The notes beneath the pieces were generated by a model that worked only from the letters and a program-made list of their open reading frames with translations, was not told the DNA's origin and made no database searches. From assembly GCA_019914995.1 (NCBI GenBank), contig CM034140.1, positions 5,270,001 to 5,334,000 on the forward strand: a stretch of DNA of 64,000 bases, in the 5' to 3' direction. The DNA comes from Acanthochlamys bracteata (taxonomy: Eukaryota; Streptophyta; Magnoliopsida; Pandanales; Velloziaceae). The translations under genes were made by a program, and so were the position numbers. Below are positions 10,729-22,438 of this stretch, piece by piece. Each line of letters begins with the position of its first letter. Within the stretch, counting starts at the first letter, position 1.

Positions 10729-13700
10729 GGCGTCGTCGCTCGAGGTCAACATCCAATTTCGCCGTCGTCCGAGCTCGAAAGAGAAGACCAACAAATCGAA
10801 GAAAGAGCATATCTGCTATGTCAGAGACGAGATTTCTCTTGTCTGTAGACCGAAGAAGATGAGCAGGTCAGCTCAGTATAGTTGAAACGAGTAGGTCGGA
10901 GGACAAGCTTATCGAAGACTCTTCGAGACCGATGACGTGCAGTCGGCTCAGCAAAGTCGAAGACCAACATCTCCGGCAGATTGGACGACGAGCTTTCTCT
11001 GCTCTGCAATATCGAAGACGAAGCTGATCGGGAGACGAGTGGATCTAACGGAGAGAGGAGAACAAACTTTCTGATCGGGTGAGAAATGTTGAGCCAACGC
11101 GCGAGCGAGGCCAAGTTTTGATCTCTTCCGCTCATCGCACGCACTCATGGCCAGATGGAATAACAGCCGTTGATTCAATGTTATATGCCTACAGTAAATC
11201 ATGTGCATTTAGAAATAAAATGTGCTTACATCCTCTCTATATATATATATATATATGGGAGGGGATGCACGCATATATTCTTCCCGCGCACATCAGTGCG
11301 TGAGCCGACGGTCCACACGCGAGCTCGGGGTGTTAATATCAGAAACAAAATGCGGGGAGGCAAATGGGTCCATTCGTATGAGATTTCCTTCACCCCCTCA
11401 CGCATTGCGTTTCATTTCTTTCCTTCGTAAGTTTTTTCCTCTCGTTCTTCCTTCATCCCAAGCTCGCGCGAACTCCTTCCCCGTTGCCGATTTCTCGCTG
11501 TCGCGACTCATTCTTTCCCTACACTAGTTCAGTTCTTCCTCTTATTCTTCTATTTTCTTTAATCCCTCTCAGTTTTTCCCTTTTCTGCTTCAAAGCCTAG
11601 AGTTTTGTTCGTTGGGCCGGAGCGCTCGTTCGTCGGACGACGATCGAAATTAGGGCTAACGAACCTTCAATTCTTCTTCTCCTCTCCTTCAATGCCGACG
11701 AGCAAAATTAGGGCTAGCGAACCTTTAATTTCTACTCACCTCAATTTCTATGCATTCTGGCGCCTTCAATTTCGGAATTTGCCGTTATTCGTCGCCATCA
11801 GCCAGAGCGTTCGAACGCCGGCCGTCGAGCGAATTTTAGGTAAAATTTTGGAACTTTTTTTTTTTTAGCATTGCGTTTATATACTTTGTAGATATTTTAA
11901 AAATTGTGTAACAATTTCAACGGTTTTGCTTTTTTCAAGCTTGTTTCTAGAAAGCTGGAAGGAGTGGCAGTCGGAGAATTTGAACAGCCGTAGGTATGTG
12001 AATCCATGAATGCTACTCTTATCAGTTTGCTTCTCACTCTTCTTTTCTTTTGATTGCAGAGTGAATACAATTTCTTGGTGGATGATAATTTTGCTCTTGA
12101 TGTCTACATGAACGTGAATACTACATTGATTTCTACTCTGGATGTAGGATGATAATTTTATTTTCTTATTAGTTGTAATTTTCTTGATTGTAGATTTTTT
12201 TGGATTTATGAATGCTGAATGTAATACCGCTGTGTAAACTTGTGCATAGAAATGATTGTAATTAGAAGTGATTGTAATACTTTCAATGTAAATGTCATAC
12301 TATCGCAATGAATATAGTATTGAAATTTTTAATGAAGTTTGTTTCGTATGAATGCCTGTTATGCTAAAGAATGATGCATGAATGGTTTATATAATATTAA
12401 GAACACAAACTATACGAATCAAACAGTGAAGGCTCTCTGTTTATTATTTCAGCAAGGCAGTAAAAGCTCTCTGTTTCTAACAGTGAAAGCTCTTAAATAA
12501 TAATGTGTGAATGACAGTTTTGTTATTCAGCAGCAGCAAGTATGTTATATTGCCGGGAGTGTTACATGTTGTTACACGCGGGAAAACGTTGTTACGCGGA
12601 AAAACGTATCACCGTATAGCTCTCTGTTTTGAATATTTTTTCTCTGTTTGCACTAAAAAGTCTCTGTTTGCACTAGATTTTCACTGTTCTAACTCTATTA
12701 TTTTCAGCAGTTTATTTTTTTAGAATTATGGAGGCTGCTGCATCTTCTACTCTTCTCACACCATGTTTAGGGATGACTTTTGAGAGTCTTGATGCTGCTA
12801 AACAATTTTATATAAATTATGAAAAAGTAGCTGAATTTAGCGCCATTACTTGAACAACTCACAAAAGAATTTTGAATTCAAAAGAAGTGAGTATTTACCA
12901 AATGACTTGTGATCGTTATAGTAGTCATAGAGGCCATCGACCACAAAAGACAGACGACGGATCCGAGAAAGAAGTGAAAAAAAGAAAAAATACGAGTATA
13001 GTGAAATGCGGATGCCTTGCAATACTGAGGATTAAAAATGAAGGCACTGAAACATGGAAAGTAGTTGGTTATAAAGGAGAGCATAATCACAATCTTGTGA
13101 GTCCGACAAAAAGATGTATTTGCATGTTTGTAGAAATTTGCCTGCTACAGTTACGAATTTGATCGACTCATTCCGTGATGAATGCTTACCTATAAGTAAA
13201 ATTACAGATATACTTGACGGGCCACAAAATAGTTTCGATAAAAGAGATTGTTGGAACCATTTGTGTCGCTCGAAGGAGTACAAAAAGCCTATTGGTGGTG
13301 ATGCTATTGCTGTGTTGAATTTCTTTAAACAAAAGAACATAGAAGATCCGAACTTTTTGTATATACATTACAGATTAACAATGAAGCAAGAGCAACAAAT
13401 TTTTTTTGGATCGATAGTCGATCACGTACTCAATATCATTATTTTGGTGACGTGATTTTTTTTTACATCACTTACCGCAAGAATGTATATAACATGACAT
13501 TTGCTCCATTCACTGGAGTTAACCATCACATATAATCAATCCAGTTTGGCCGTGCATTATTTTTGGATGAGACAGAAGAATTACTTCAGTGGCTTTTTGA
13601 GACCTAGATTGCAGCTATGGACGGCCGTACTCCATCTTCAATAATGACAGATCAAGACAAAGCTATGACTGCAGCAGTTGTTAAGGTATTTCTATATACA

Positions 13701-13916
13701 CGACATAGATTTTGTTTATAGCATATCATGAAGAAATTCGCCGAGAAGCTTTCACACATTTATTTCAAAAAATTAAAAGTTAAGAAAGATATCAAGTCGT
13801 GTATTTGGGAAAGTTATATTCCTAACACTTTTGAAAAGGGATGGGAGGATTGGTGTCGGCATACGAATTCAAGAGAATGAATGGCTAAAGAGAATATATG
13901 AGACTCGAAACAAATG

Positions 13917-15398
13917 TGTTGGAATTATAAGGATAAGTTTGATGATAACAAAGAATTAAGAACTATGATTTATACAAGACTAATAATCTGAAAACAAGCT
14001 CTGCAGGATTAGACAAACAAAAATCATTTCATTTACAGCAGATAAAAATGTACCATCATCTGACCCAATCTTTGTGCTACTCTCAAGCGGGACAGATGAC
14101 AACATACGGGACAGAGGATGCCACAGTCACATTACAGTCAGCTGCTCGACTACTGAAGCATAAGAAGACTTTTCTGTATCGAAACAGAGCCATGGGTTCA
14201 ACAGCAACAAAATCTCCTTTGCTTCAAAAATCGTCTGAACTCACAACGGACTGAAGCATTTCAAACAGAAGATTTACAAGAGCTAAAATCATCTTCAATT
14301 TCACACAAAAGGAAAGCTCAATAATCAAAAAAAAAAGCAGTCAAAGTCCTTGATCAAGTCAAGCAGTCAACCTACATTGCATTTATTATGGACATGCCAA
14401 ATTAACTCATCAGCTCATCAAGTCTCAGACAGTAGCTTAGCTAAATTAAACTTTCAACCGTTGGCAGCAAATTCAAATTTCTATAATGCATTTAATGCAA
14501 CGAAGACCTTGCAGCCGAAACAAGCTTGGAAGCGGTTGATTAACCACTAGATAGAATCGACTCCTCTCTGACGTGAAGAATCACCTATGAAACAGAGCGC
14601 CAACGGCAACTTTCCTCAACGTTTCTGCACAAGGAAGAAACTCTATAAAAAGGGACTCACAGCAACGAAGAAGGATAGGAGAGAATAGAAGAAATACAGA
14701 GAGAATATACAAGAAAAATAGAGAGAAAGAACACAAGCAAAGACAGAGATATACAAGAACTCTTTCTTTCTACACAAACAAGTTTTGTTCTCGATCATAC
14801 TGAAGAAACCTCTCTCAGCAACCTCTCTGATCATCTCATCTGAATCACATCACGAACACTTAATATTCACAAGATAGATCCTGTGCTCAATCTTAGTTTA
14901 TTTTTTTTTGTAACCTTTTTACTAACAATCGTGAAGGTGGTGCCGCGGACACTGAAAAACGAAGCTCGGGTGGAGCTTGGTGTAACCTCTTAGACCTTGT
15001 AATAGAGCTAGCAAATCAGCCAGGGGGACATGCGTGTCCAGTAGGCTGCTAGGGGTTATCTTGGCGAAGAAACTCGGTAGAGTAAGTGTGCTTGGTGAAA
15101 CACTTTGCTATAAGTGTATTTGTAGCTTATTAAAGGTTTACTGAAGCTTTGGCTCTAGTGATAGAGCGATCGTGGATGTAGGCAAAAGGGTTTTGCCGAA
15201 CCACGTTAAATACCCTGAGCACCACTCTTGTCACTTATGTCAGTGAACACTCTGACTCTCTCTATCTGCATGTTACAACATTGACACAGTCGGCTGTAAG
15301 CTTGCTGCCAGTAGGATATCTAAATTTGACGAAAATTTTTATTGACTAACTCAATTCACCCCTCCCCTCTTGAGTTAATCTTACAGAAAAACATAACA
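13917..15398 (+). mobile_element. Solo LTR A (Sirevirus-like copia), inserted in the MULE II transposase
   Basis: A 1482-bp block starts TGTTGGAATTATAAG and ends ACATAACA (TG...CA). It is flanked by the perfect 5-bp duplication AAATG at 13912-13916 and 15399-15403. Removing it restores the transposase reading KW/APVYH. The near-terminal sequence CAATTCACCCCTCCCCTCTT at 15353-15372 is the kind found at the 3' end of Sirevirus LTRs. A TATA-like CTATAAAAAG lies at about 14641-14650. No internal retrotransposon sequence is present, so this is a solo LTR left by LTR-LTR recombination. Confidence 0.9.
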
Positions 15399-15713
15399 AA
15401 ATGGGCACCGGTTTATCATTTAGATACATTTTATGGTTGCATGAACATCACTTCACGGGCCGAAGGTATGAATGCTATTTATAAGGAATTTTTTCAACCA
15501 AGCACAACTTTTCGAGCATTTGTATTGAAAAATAATAAATTTTTTAGTCGACTTGTTGAAAGAGAAAAGAAGGAGGATTATATTAGTGAGCACTCATACT
15601 GCATTTTGGATAATAGTGCCTTTCTTTTGAAAAGTGTAGCAAAAATGTATACGAGAAATGTAAACAACAGATGCAAAAAAGAATTTCAGAAAGCCCAAGT
15701 TGAGTATGTCTTG

Positions 15714-17275
15714 TGTTAAGTTTTTCTGTAAGATTAACTCAAGAGGGGAGGGGTGAATTGAGTTAGTCAATAAAAATTTTCGTCAAGTTTAGTTATCCTA
15801 CTGGCAGTAAGCTTACAGTCGACTGTGTCAATGCTGTAACCTGCAGACAGAGAGAGTTAGAGTGCTTAATGACATAAGTGACAAGAGTGGTGCTCAGGGT
15901 ATTTAACGTGGTTCGGCAAAACCCTTTGCCTACATCAACGGTCGCTCTATCACCAGAGTCAAAGCTTCACTAAACCTTTAATAAGCTACAAATACACCTA
16001 GAGCAAAGTGCTTCACCAAGCACACTTACTCTACCGGGTTTCTTCGCCAAGACAACCCCTAACAGCTTACTGGACACGCATGTCCCCCTGGCTGATTTGC
16101 TAACTCTATTACAAGGTCTAAGAGCTTACACCAAGCTCTACCTGAGTTTCTTTTACCGGTGCCTACAGCACCACATTTACAATGTCAGTAAGACGTTACA
16201 AAAAAATAGACCAAGATTGAGCACAAGATCTATCTCATGAATGTTAAGTGTTCATGATGTGATTCAGATGAGATGATCGGAGAGGTTGCTGAGAGAGATT
16301 TCTTCAGTATGATTGGCAGCAAGATTTGTTTGTGTGGAGTAGTCGAGTTCGTGACCAGCAGAAGAATATTTTTGTGTAGAGTGGTAGAGTTCTTGTATAT
16401 CTCTGTTTTTGCTTGGGTTCTCTCTACTTCTGTTTTCTTATCTTCTCTCCTCCATTTTGCTTCGTTGCTGTGACTCCCTTCTTATAGAGTTTCTTCCCTG
16501 TGCAGGAACCGTTGAGGAACGTTGCTGTTGGCGCTCTCTTCCATAGGTGGTTCTTCACGTTAGAGAGGAGTCGGTTTTTTCCAATGGTTAATCAACCGCT
16601 TCCAAGCTTCTTTCGGTTGTCTTTGTGTAAGGTCTTCGTTGCATTAAATGCATTGTAGAAGTTTGAATTTGCTGCCAACGGTTGAAAGCTTAATTTAGCT
16701 AAGCTTCTGTCTGAGACTCGGTGAGCTGATGAGTTGATATGCCTTGTCCATAATAAATGCAATGCAGGTTGACTGCTTGACTTGAACAAAGACTTTGACT
16801 TGTGTAATGTGCTTTCTTCCCTTGATTATTGAGCTTTCCTTTTCTGTGAAAAGCTCTTGTAGATCTTCTGTTTGAAGTGCTTCATTCCGTTGTGAGTGCA
16901 GGTGATTTTTGAAGCAAGGAAAATTTCGTTGCCGCTGAACACAAGGGTCTGTTTCGAAACATAGAAGTCTTCTTATGCTTCAGTAGTCGAACAGTTGACT
17001 GTAATGTGACTGTGGCATCCTCTGTCCCGTATGCTGTCCTCTGTCCCGCTTCAGTAGTTGAGCGGCTGACTGTGATGTGGCTGTGGCATCCTCTGTCCCG
17101 AATGCTGTTAGCAGTAGTATAGCAGTTAGCTGTATGATGGCTGTTTTTATTTGCTGTAAATGAAATGATCTTTGTTTGTCTAATCCTGCAGAGCTTGTTT
17201 TCAGATTATTAGTCTTGTATAAATCATAGTTCTTAAATCTTTGTTATCATCAAAATTATCCTTGTAATTCCAACA
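15714..17275 (-). mobile_element. Solo LTR B (same family), opposite orientation
   Basis: A 1562-bp block is the reverse complement of LTR A over its full length, starting TGTTAAGTTTTTCTG and ending GTAATTCCAACA. It is flanked by the perfect 5-bp duplication TCTTG at 15709-15713 and 17276-17280, independent of the one around LTR A. It is about 80 bp longer, mainly because of a 71-bp internal tandem duplication at 16978-17119. It lies only 315 bp from LTR A, so the two form a long near-palindrome inside one transposase gene. Confidence 0.9.
16978..17119 (-). repeat. 71-bp tandem duplication inside solo LTR B
   Basis: CTTCAGTAGT..GAG/AACAG through CATCCTCTGTCCCG is present twice, starting at 16978 and at 17049. 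The sister LTR A has a single copy near 14088-14155. The two units have diverged at several sites. Confidence 0.75.
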
Positions 17276-18289
17276 TCTTGCATGATGACGAAAAAAGTAA
17301 TGATGGTTGTACGGCATATATTTATAAGTTTCGAATGGAGGGAAATAACGGAAGTGGAAGGTGATATTCAATTCAACCACGAAGGAAGTTAATTATGAAC
17401 GGAAATTATTTAAATTTTTGGGAATTCCATGTGGGCACCTTCTAAAGATTTTTCAAAATCGTGATATAGAGCTCCTAGATCACTTTGTTTTTGAAAGGTG
17501 GATGAAATTGCCAACAAATATAGAGCCAGGTATGTTATTACATAAATAAGTAGCCATGAGAACTCTAATCTACTGAGAATTACTGAACTTCAGATGGTTT
17601 ATAATCAACTGATTTATGAAGCGGTTGAAACCGATAAAGAATACCAAATAATATTGCAAGCATCCCAAAGAATAAAACAAGTAAGAAAGACTGATGATAG
17701 GGATAAAATTTCAATTGATGATCCAGATAGTATAAATGTGAGCTTACCGGCCCCAATTGATACCTCTCAAGTTTAATTTGAAATCCTAACATCTCACGAA
17801 TAAAAGAAAGAAAAATTTGTAAGAGCACTATTAGAATTAAAGGAGGTTTGGAAAAATCTACTGCAAAAGCTAAAGCGAAGATAGCCAGAAAATGTGTCTA
17901 TTGTAATAAGTATGGTGTCAAACATGACAAAAGAAATTGTCCAGAAAATTCAAATAGAAAGAACAAGACAAGTAAGTATAGTAATTTGTTTAATTTGATT
18001 CCTATATACTAACCTTTTTTTGGAAAAATATTTTGAAATTGACATGTGCCTTTACATTTTTAATTGACGGTTCTTAATAGAGACGATGAAGACAAAAACA
18101 CAAATGAAGATAGTGTTGATGAAGAGTGAGCTATCAATTTGGAGTAGCTATCATATTTGTATGTACAATCAACTAGTTGTATGTTTATTTTGGCATTTTT
18201 GCATAAATATTTGGATATTGTATTCAAATTTCTTGCATTGTATATATATCGTCTTCTGAACTTGAAATTGCTTTCAAGAAATAGTAAAA

Positions 18290-18610
18290 GGGCATTGAAA
18301 AATCTAAAGAAAAAAAGTCACAAAAATAAGAAAAACAGTGAAAAAAAAGTCAAATAAAAGAAACAGTAAGAAAAAGTAAAATAAAAAAACAGTGGAAAAA
18401 AATAAAATAACAGAAAACAGTGAAAAAAATAGTAAAACAAGAAAAAAACAGTAAAAAAAAAGTAAAATAAGAAAAAACAGTGAAAAAAATAAAACAAGAA
18501 AAAACAGTGAATGAAAAGTAAAATAAGAAAAAACAGTGAAAAAAATGTCAATAAGAAAAAGCAATGAAAAAAAAAGTAAATAAGACAAAATAGTGAAAAA
18601 AAAATATTCA
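18290..18610 (+). repeat. A-rich degenerate tandem array downstream of the transposase
   Basis: Units of the type AGTAAAATAAGAAAAAACAGTGAAAAAAA are repeated imperfectly at least ten times. Its complement yields long hydrophobic Phe/Leu-rich minus-strand ORFs (18304-18824) that are composition artefacts. A related A-rich stretch follows the MULE relic at 33360-33600. Confidence 0.75.
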
Positions 18611-18899
18611 TTAGAGACATATTGCATTCATTTTGATTTATGACGTGAACATTACAATTAGTGTTCCAGCATAATAGGACATTCCAATATACTAGAACAA
18701 ATGGTAAACAACTTGTACTTGTCCAGTATTTCAGCATGCAATGTACCAGCATACTAATGTTCCAGCATTCAGTCCAATATTGCATCTCAATATTGCAGTC
18801 CAAATATTCATAACTATCCGGCATTCATGACAATGCATTACACTCTTGAACCTTCCACATTCATATTCATATTCACCTTGACATTCACATAACACACAT

Positions 18900-19719
18900 T
18901 TATATAGTTATCATCTTTTTTATGTTCCACCTTCATATAACATTCACATTCACATTCACATAAAAATAATTCAGGATTTGTTGAAAATTTTTTAGTATTT
19001 CATTAAGCAATAAAGAAAAGTTTGATTACAAGTTTGCTTAACCATAGCTTCAAAATACGTTGTTAAATGAAAAGCTTTACATATCTTAATTCTACACTAC
19101 TAAATACAAATTCTCTCTCTTGGGAAGTAATACAACAATGTTGTCTACATCTCCAACAGAGATAGTTTTGCCTGCAATCCAGTTCCTAATTGCATATGCC
19201 AAAGCATAATCCTATTCTTATTGTTGTCTTTTACTGAATTCCCAGCATACTCCAGAGCCTGCCAATCTTTTAAACATATCAATCAACAAAATTGAAACCA
19301 TATAACAACCATAGTATCGATCAAATTGTTCTAATGAATAACAACTCCTATCCAATTACTCAAATCATCGATCAATTAGAATAACTGAAATCAGAAAATA
19401 TTACCAATAATATTTTTGTCATTCACATTCGCATACTCACATACCACGGTAGAAAATTGAAACCAAATACACATCCTCATTCACATCACTACAAAATAAA
19501 ATGCTGATTACCCAAATACACATACTCATACTACCAAACTCAAATCAGATTACCATTACCAGCTTCACATACCAACTATTTTTCCAGTTTTGAAGTTCTG
19601 CATCAGAGACATCAAACCGGAAAACAAAATCACCAATAAATAAATATAAAGTCAATAAAAATCAACTAAGAAATATGCAGAAGTAAAAATAATCATCTAA
19701 AACCATTGAAATGCTGATC
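18900..19719. other. 3' flank of MULE II, no gene seen
   Basis: AT-rich sequence with repeats of CATTCACATTCACAT (18860-18965). It probably represents the subterminal part of MULE II between the transposase and the right arm. No reading frame or RNA gene was recognised. Confidence 0.5.
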
Positions 19720-19937
19720 ACCGACTGTTCAAAATTCTCCGACTGCCACTCCTTCCAGCTCTCCAAAAACAAGCTTGAAAAAAAACAAAATCGTTGAAAT
19801 TGTTATACAATTTTTTAAATGCTTACAAAGTATATAAAAGATAGTTCTAAAACTTTACCTGAAATTCGCTCAACGGCCGACTTTCTAACGCACTGCCCGA
19901 CGGCGATGAACAGCGGCTAATTCTAATTCGTGTTTAT

Positions 19938-20090
19938 AGATATATATATATATATATATATATAAGTTTTAATATTTGTTACATCTTGATCAACTGAATG
20001 GATGGAGATCGAGTCGTGGTCCAATTAAGCTGAAATTTTATCAACAAATCACCGACTCATTGTTCTTCATATATAGCATAGAAATTAAAT
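19938..20090. repeat. (TA)n tract and half of a foldback MITE
   Basis: After a TA tract (about 19938-19964), bases 19985-20090 resemble the right arm of the palindromic MITE at 41889-42365. The shared order is CTTGATCAA.TGA, GGATGGAGATCGAGTCGTGG, GAACTGAAATT-like sequence and ACTCAT.GTTCT. Only one arm is present here. Confidence 0.6.
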
Positions 20091-20139
20091 TAGGGAGAGT
20101 TTTCCACCTATGGCCATAGTATTAGGTAGGCCCATAAGC

Positions 20140-21518
20140 GTGAAGGCGATGTGGAGGCGATGCTACGGCACATTCGGACCGATCAATCAGATGTAGGTAG
20201 CCTCGATGGGGCGCAAATAGAGTTTGGACACCGAGTGCGGGCGGAGATATTAGATTGGAGATTAGATTTAGGTTTAGATACTCTGACTCCTTAACTGTTG
20301 AATTTTATTTTAAAATTATGTTTAAATTTTGTACATTTGACTTGACAGATTATTATATTTTCAATGATAATACTACTTAATGTTTATTATGTATTTGTTT
20401 AATCATTTATTTGCATCTTTAACTTTGATGTTATACTTATGTAATTTTTACTAATTGCTTGATTTATCTAATTAATTTATTAATTATCTACTTACTAATT
20501 ATTTATTTATAACTCGATTTTGGGTTCGTTATTTATTTCTACTAAGTTTGCAGTGGATATGCTTTCCAAAGCCTATAATAATGTTCATTATTGTTTGTGA
20601 AATCATATTAATACTATTTTATATTTTATTCAATTATTTACTTTAAAATATTTGTTTAATCGAATATTTGTAGTTATTTAAGTACTTCTAAAATGTACGA
20701 TTTAATGGTTGTAATTAACTAGTTATTTCTAACTAGGTTTTGTTCATTGCTTTCTTATACATATGTATTTGAAATGTTGAGTAATGATTTTTATAATTCA
20801 TAAAGCATATTAATTTAGTTTTATTGTATGCTTTTGGCTTATTGCATACTACATTGCAGATAGTCGTACTCTTGCGATTAAGGACTGAGTCGATATGAGA
20901 CGATTAAAAACTTGATAAGAAAGATTTTAATCCAATATTTATATTTTTGTACATGTAGAAATATAGTAATCAAACACTAGATAATGCATTAGTAACCTTA
21001 AGCGTGCATTCTGCTCTTCATCTCATTAAGATTGGGCTCACTCCTTTTCTTTGGCCTCTCCAGAATAGTTCGAAAGTGCTGGTAGAGAGTAGCTAATGCG
21101 ACAGTGTTCTTATGCTCACACATAAATGATATCAATTTGATTTCAGCATTTTTTCATTTTACATATAGAAGGCTCTATAACGTCGATAGACCTGTACTAT
21201 TCTTGATTGTGTAATTTGGAGTATATTTTTTAGGCCTTGTAATATTAAATAGTGTCAATGTATATCTTAGTTTATGATCTAAGTTCTTTCCTTCACTTAT
21301 TAATATTAATGTGAATGCTTGTTATGATAACCCCTTAAGTTTTCTCCTTAAGTTTATAGAGAAGGCTCTGTCAAAATTTTGAATACCTCGGCATATTCTA
21401 AATTTTGAATTGGGTTGAATCTCGTATTAAAGAGACTTACTGGATTGGGTCAAGTCCGAATTTTGATCTAGACTTGGTTTAAACTAGTGCGATTATGACC
21501 CTAGAATTGGGGCGTGAC
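20140..21518 (+). mobile_element. Possible LTR fragment (gypsy-like)
   Basis: The segment ends in GAATTGGGGCGTGACA at 21503-21518, a 3' LTR end style common in plant gypsy elements. Upstream lies GAGAAGGCTCTGTCAAAATTTTGAA followed by CTCGGCATATTCTAAATTTTG, another typical order for such LTRs. No primer-binding site, partner LTR or pol sequence was found, and the 5' boundary was not located. The 600 bp at 20290-20900 are very AT-rich with no other content. Confidence 0.35.
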
Positions 21519-21581
21519 ACTTATACATTGTGGTTTGAATGATTCGATGATCAATCTTGTAGTTGTTGGCTAATTTCATTT

Positions 21582-21860
21582 ATGATTGAGTATAACTTAT
21601 GTGTCAACAGATTGATTTGTGGCTTTCAAACAAACAACAAGTCGACGGTGGATGTGGGTTATAGCCGAGCAAGAAAGACAACGATGAGGTGGATTGAGCT
21701 CGATAGATTCGTAGCAGTGATGAGACACGACAATGATTCGAGTAGCGGCAATTTGAGCAGCGATGATGATCTTAGTAACGCCGTTGATCGAAGCAACGAT
21801 AATGAGCAGTGGGTTGCTATCGGTGACTCAATAAGCAATCGACTCGGCCTGAAACAGTAG
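21582..21860 (+). CDS. Small ORF, 92 codons, unknown (doubtful)
   Basis: An open frame with a hydrophilic Asp/Ser/Asn-rich middle (residues about 45-80) and no recognised domain. It precedes the promoter-like start of the UBP1-related fragment by about 200 bp and has no homologous counterpart beside the inverted copy. It could be chance or the remnant of a transposon end. It is listed because its base composition (about half G+C) stands out from the AT-rich flanks. Confidence 0.15.
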   Translation: MIEYNLCVNRLICGFQTNNKSTVDVGYSRARKTTMRWIELDRFVAVMRHDNDSSSGNLSSDDDLSNAVDRSNDNEQWVAIGDSISNRLGLKQ

Positions 21861-22438
21861 TCGCGTCGTCAATTTTCGATTCGACTCGGCCGTTACGGCC
21901 GAATCAGACTACGTTGACGGCAACTATGGATTCAGCAAATTTTGCTTATAGTATACTACGGAATCACTGTACAAGGGCAGAAGTGAAATTGTTTGTCTTA
22001 TTTATGGGGTCCTGGTTGTAAGTTTTCTTTTTTCTTTCTTTCTTCCATTTTCTTCCTTTCTCAGTTCCTCTCGCGAGTGGTGAAATCCAACGGCTCCTTA
22101 ACGGGAGCGACATTTCAATCGCTTCAACTCCTCTTTCATATTTTCTTTTCTTCTTTGTGATCTCTCGTTGTAGGTTTAAAAAATTTTCATCGCATCCCTA
22201 CTAATTGCAAGCGAGGCTTCGAGTTTCGCTGCAAATGACAATCATTGGGTGTTGACGACAAGAAGGACATATTCTCATCTATGTTCTCTCTTGCTACTGT
22301 CCTTCCTTAGGTTTACCCTCCTGTCGATTTATTTGATATGAAATTATTTTTAAAAAAACAAAACTAATCTTCCTCCTATGGTCGATTTATTTTGAAAAAA
22401 TAATTATGTTAGGATTCAAACTTGATATGTAGTATAAG

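Larger units (their letters stand above)
12728..18140 (+). pseudogene. FAR1/MURA-like MULE transposase, interrupted by two solo LTRs (MULE II)
   Basis: Pieces occur in order on the plus strand. The start ATG at 12728 begins MEAAASSTLLTPCLGMTFES, followed by an in-frame TGA near 12851. A FAR1 DNA-binding zone runs to about 13110 with residues RYSSHRGHRPQK, KCGCLAIL and GEHNHNL. DILDGPQNSFDKRDCWNHL lies at 13207-13263. The catalytic zone at 13440-13900 is degraded (MTDQDKAMTAAV region near 13645). The reading frame is then cut by a solo LTR and resumes at 15399 with KWAPVYHLDTFYGCMN. It is cut again at 15713 and resumes at 17281, reaching a SWIM segment at 17380-17500 with an intact GIPCGHL. 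A C-terminal zinc knuckle CX2CX6HX4C (CVYC...KHDKRNC) lies at 17896-17945, and an acidic tail ends at about 18128. Relative to MULE I, the SWIM and knuckle cysteines are preserved, but stops and insertions make it non-functional. Confidence 0.85.
11238..19962 (+). mobile_element. MULE II: FAR1-type Mutator-like element, heavily nested
   Basis: Inner inverted arms at about 11793-12000 and 19720-19912 match in reverse complement, including GGAAGGAGTGGCAGTCGGAG against its complement near 19740. Between them is a degenerate FAR1-type transposase (12728-18140) closely related to that of MULE I. The left side carries an extra roughly 500 bp outside the matched arms. (TA)n tracts at about 11238-11257 and 19938-19964 bracket the region and could mark the insertion site, but the right tract also adjoins a half foldback MITE. 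Two solo LTRs are inserted in the transposase. The exact ends are uncertain by several hundred bases. Confidence 0.75.

Noticed and set aside
10821..11527. Overlapping ORFs on both strands between the inverted-repeat element and MULE II
   Set aside because: They conflict with each other, are interrupted by a TA microsatellite, and show no domain; they probably lie in MULE subterminal sequence.
18304..18824. Minus-strand ORFs of 107 and 168 codons, rich in Phe/Leu, resembling a membrane protein
   Set aside because: They are the complement of the A-rich tandem array after MULE II; composition alone explains the frame.
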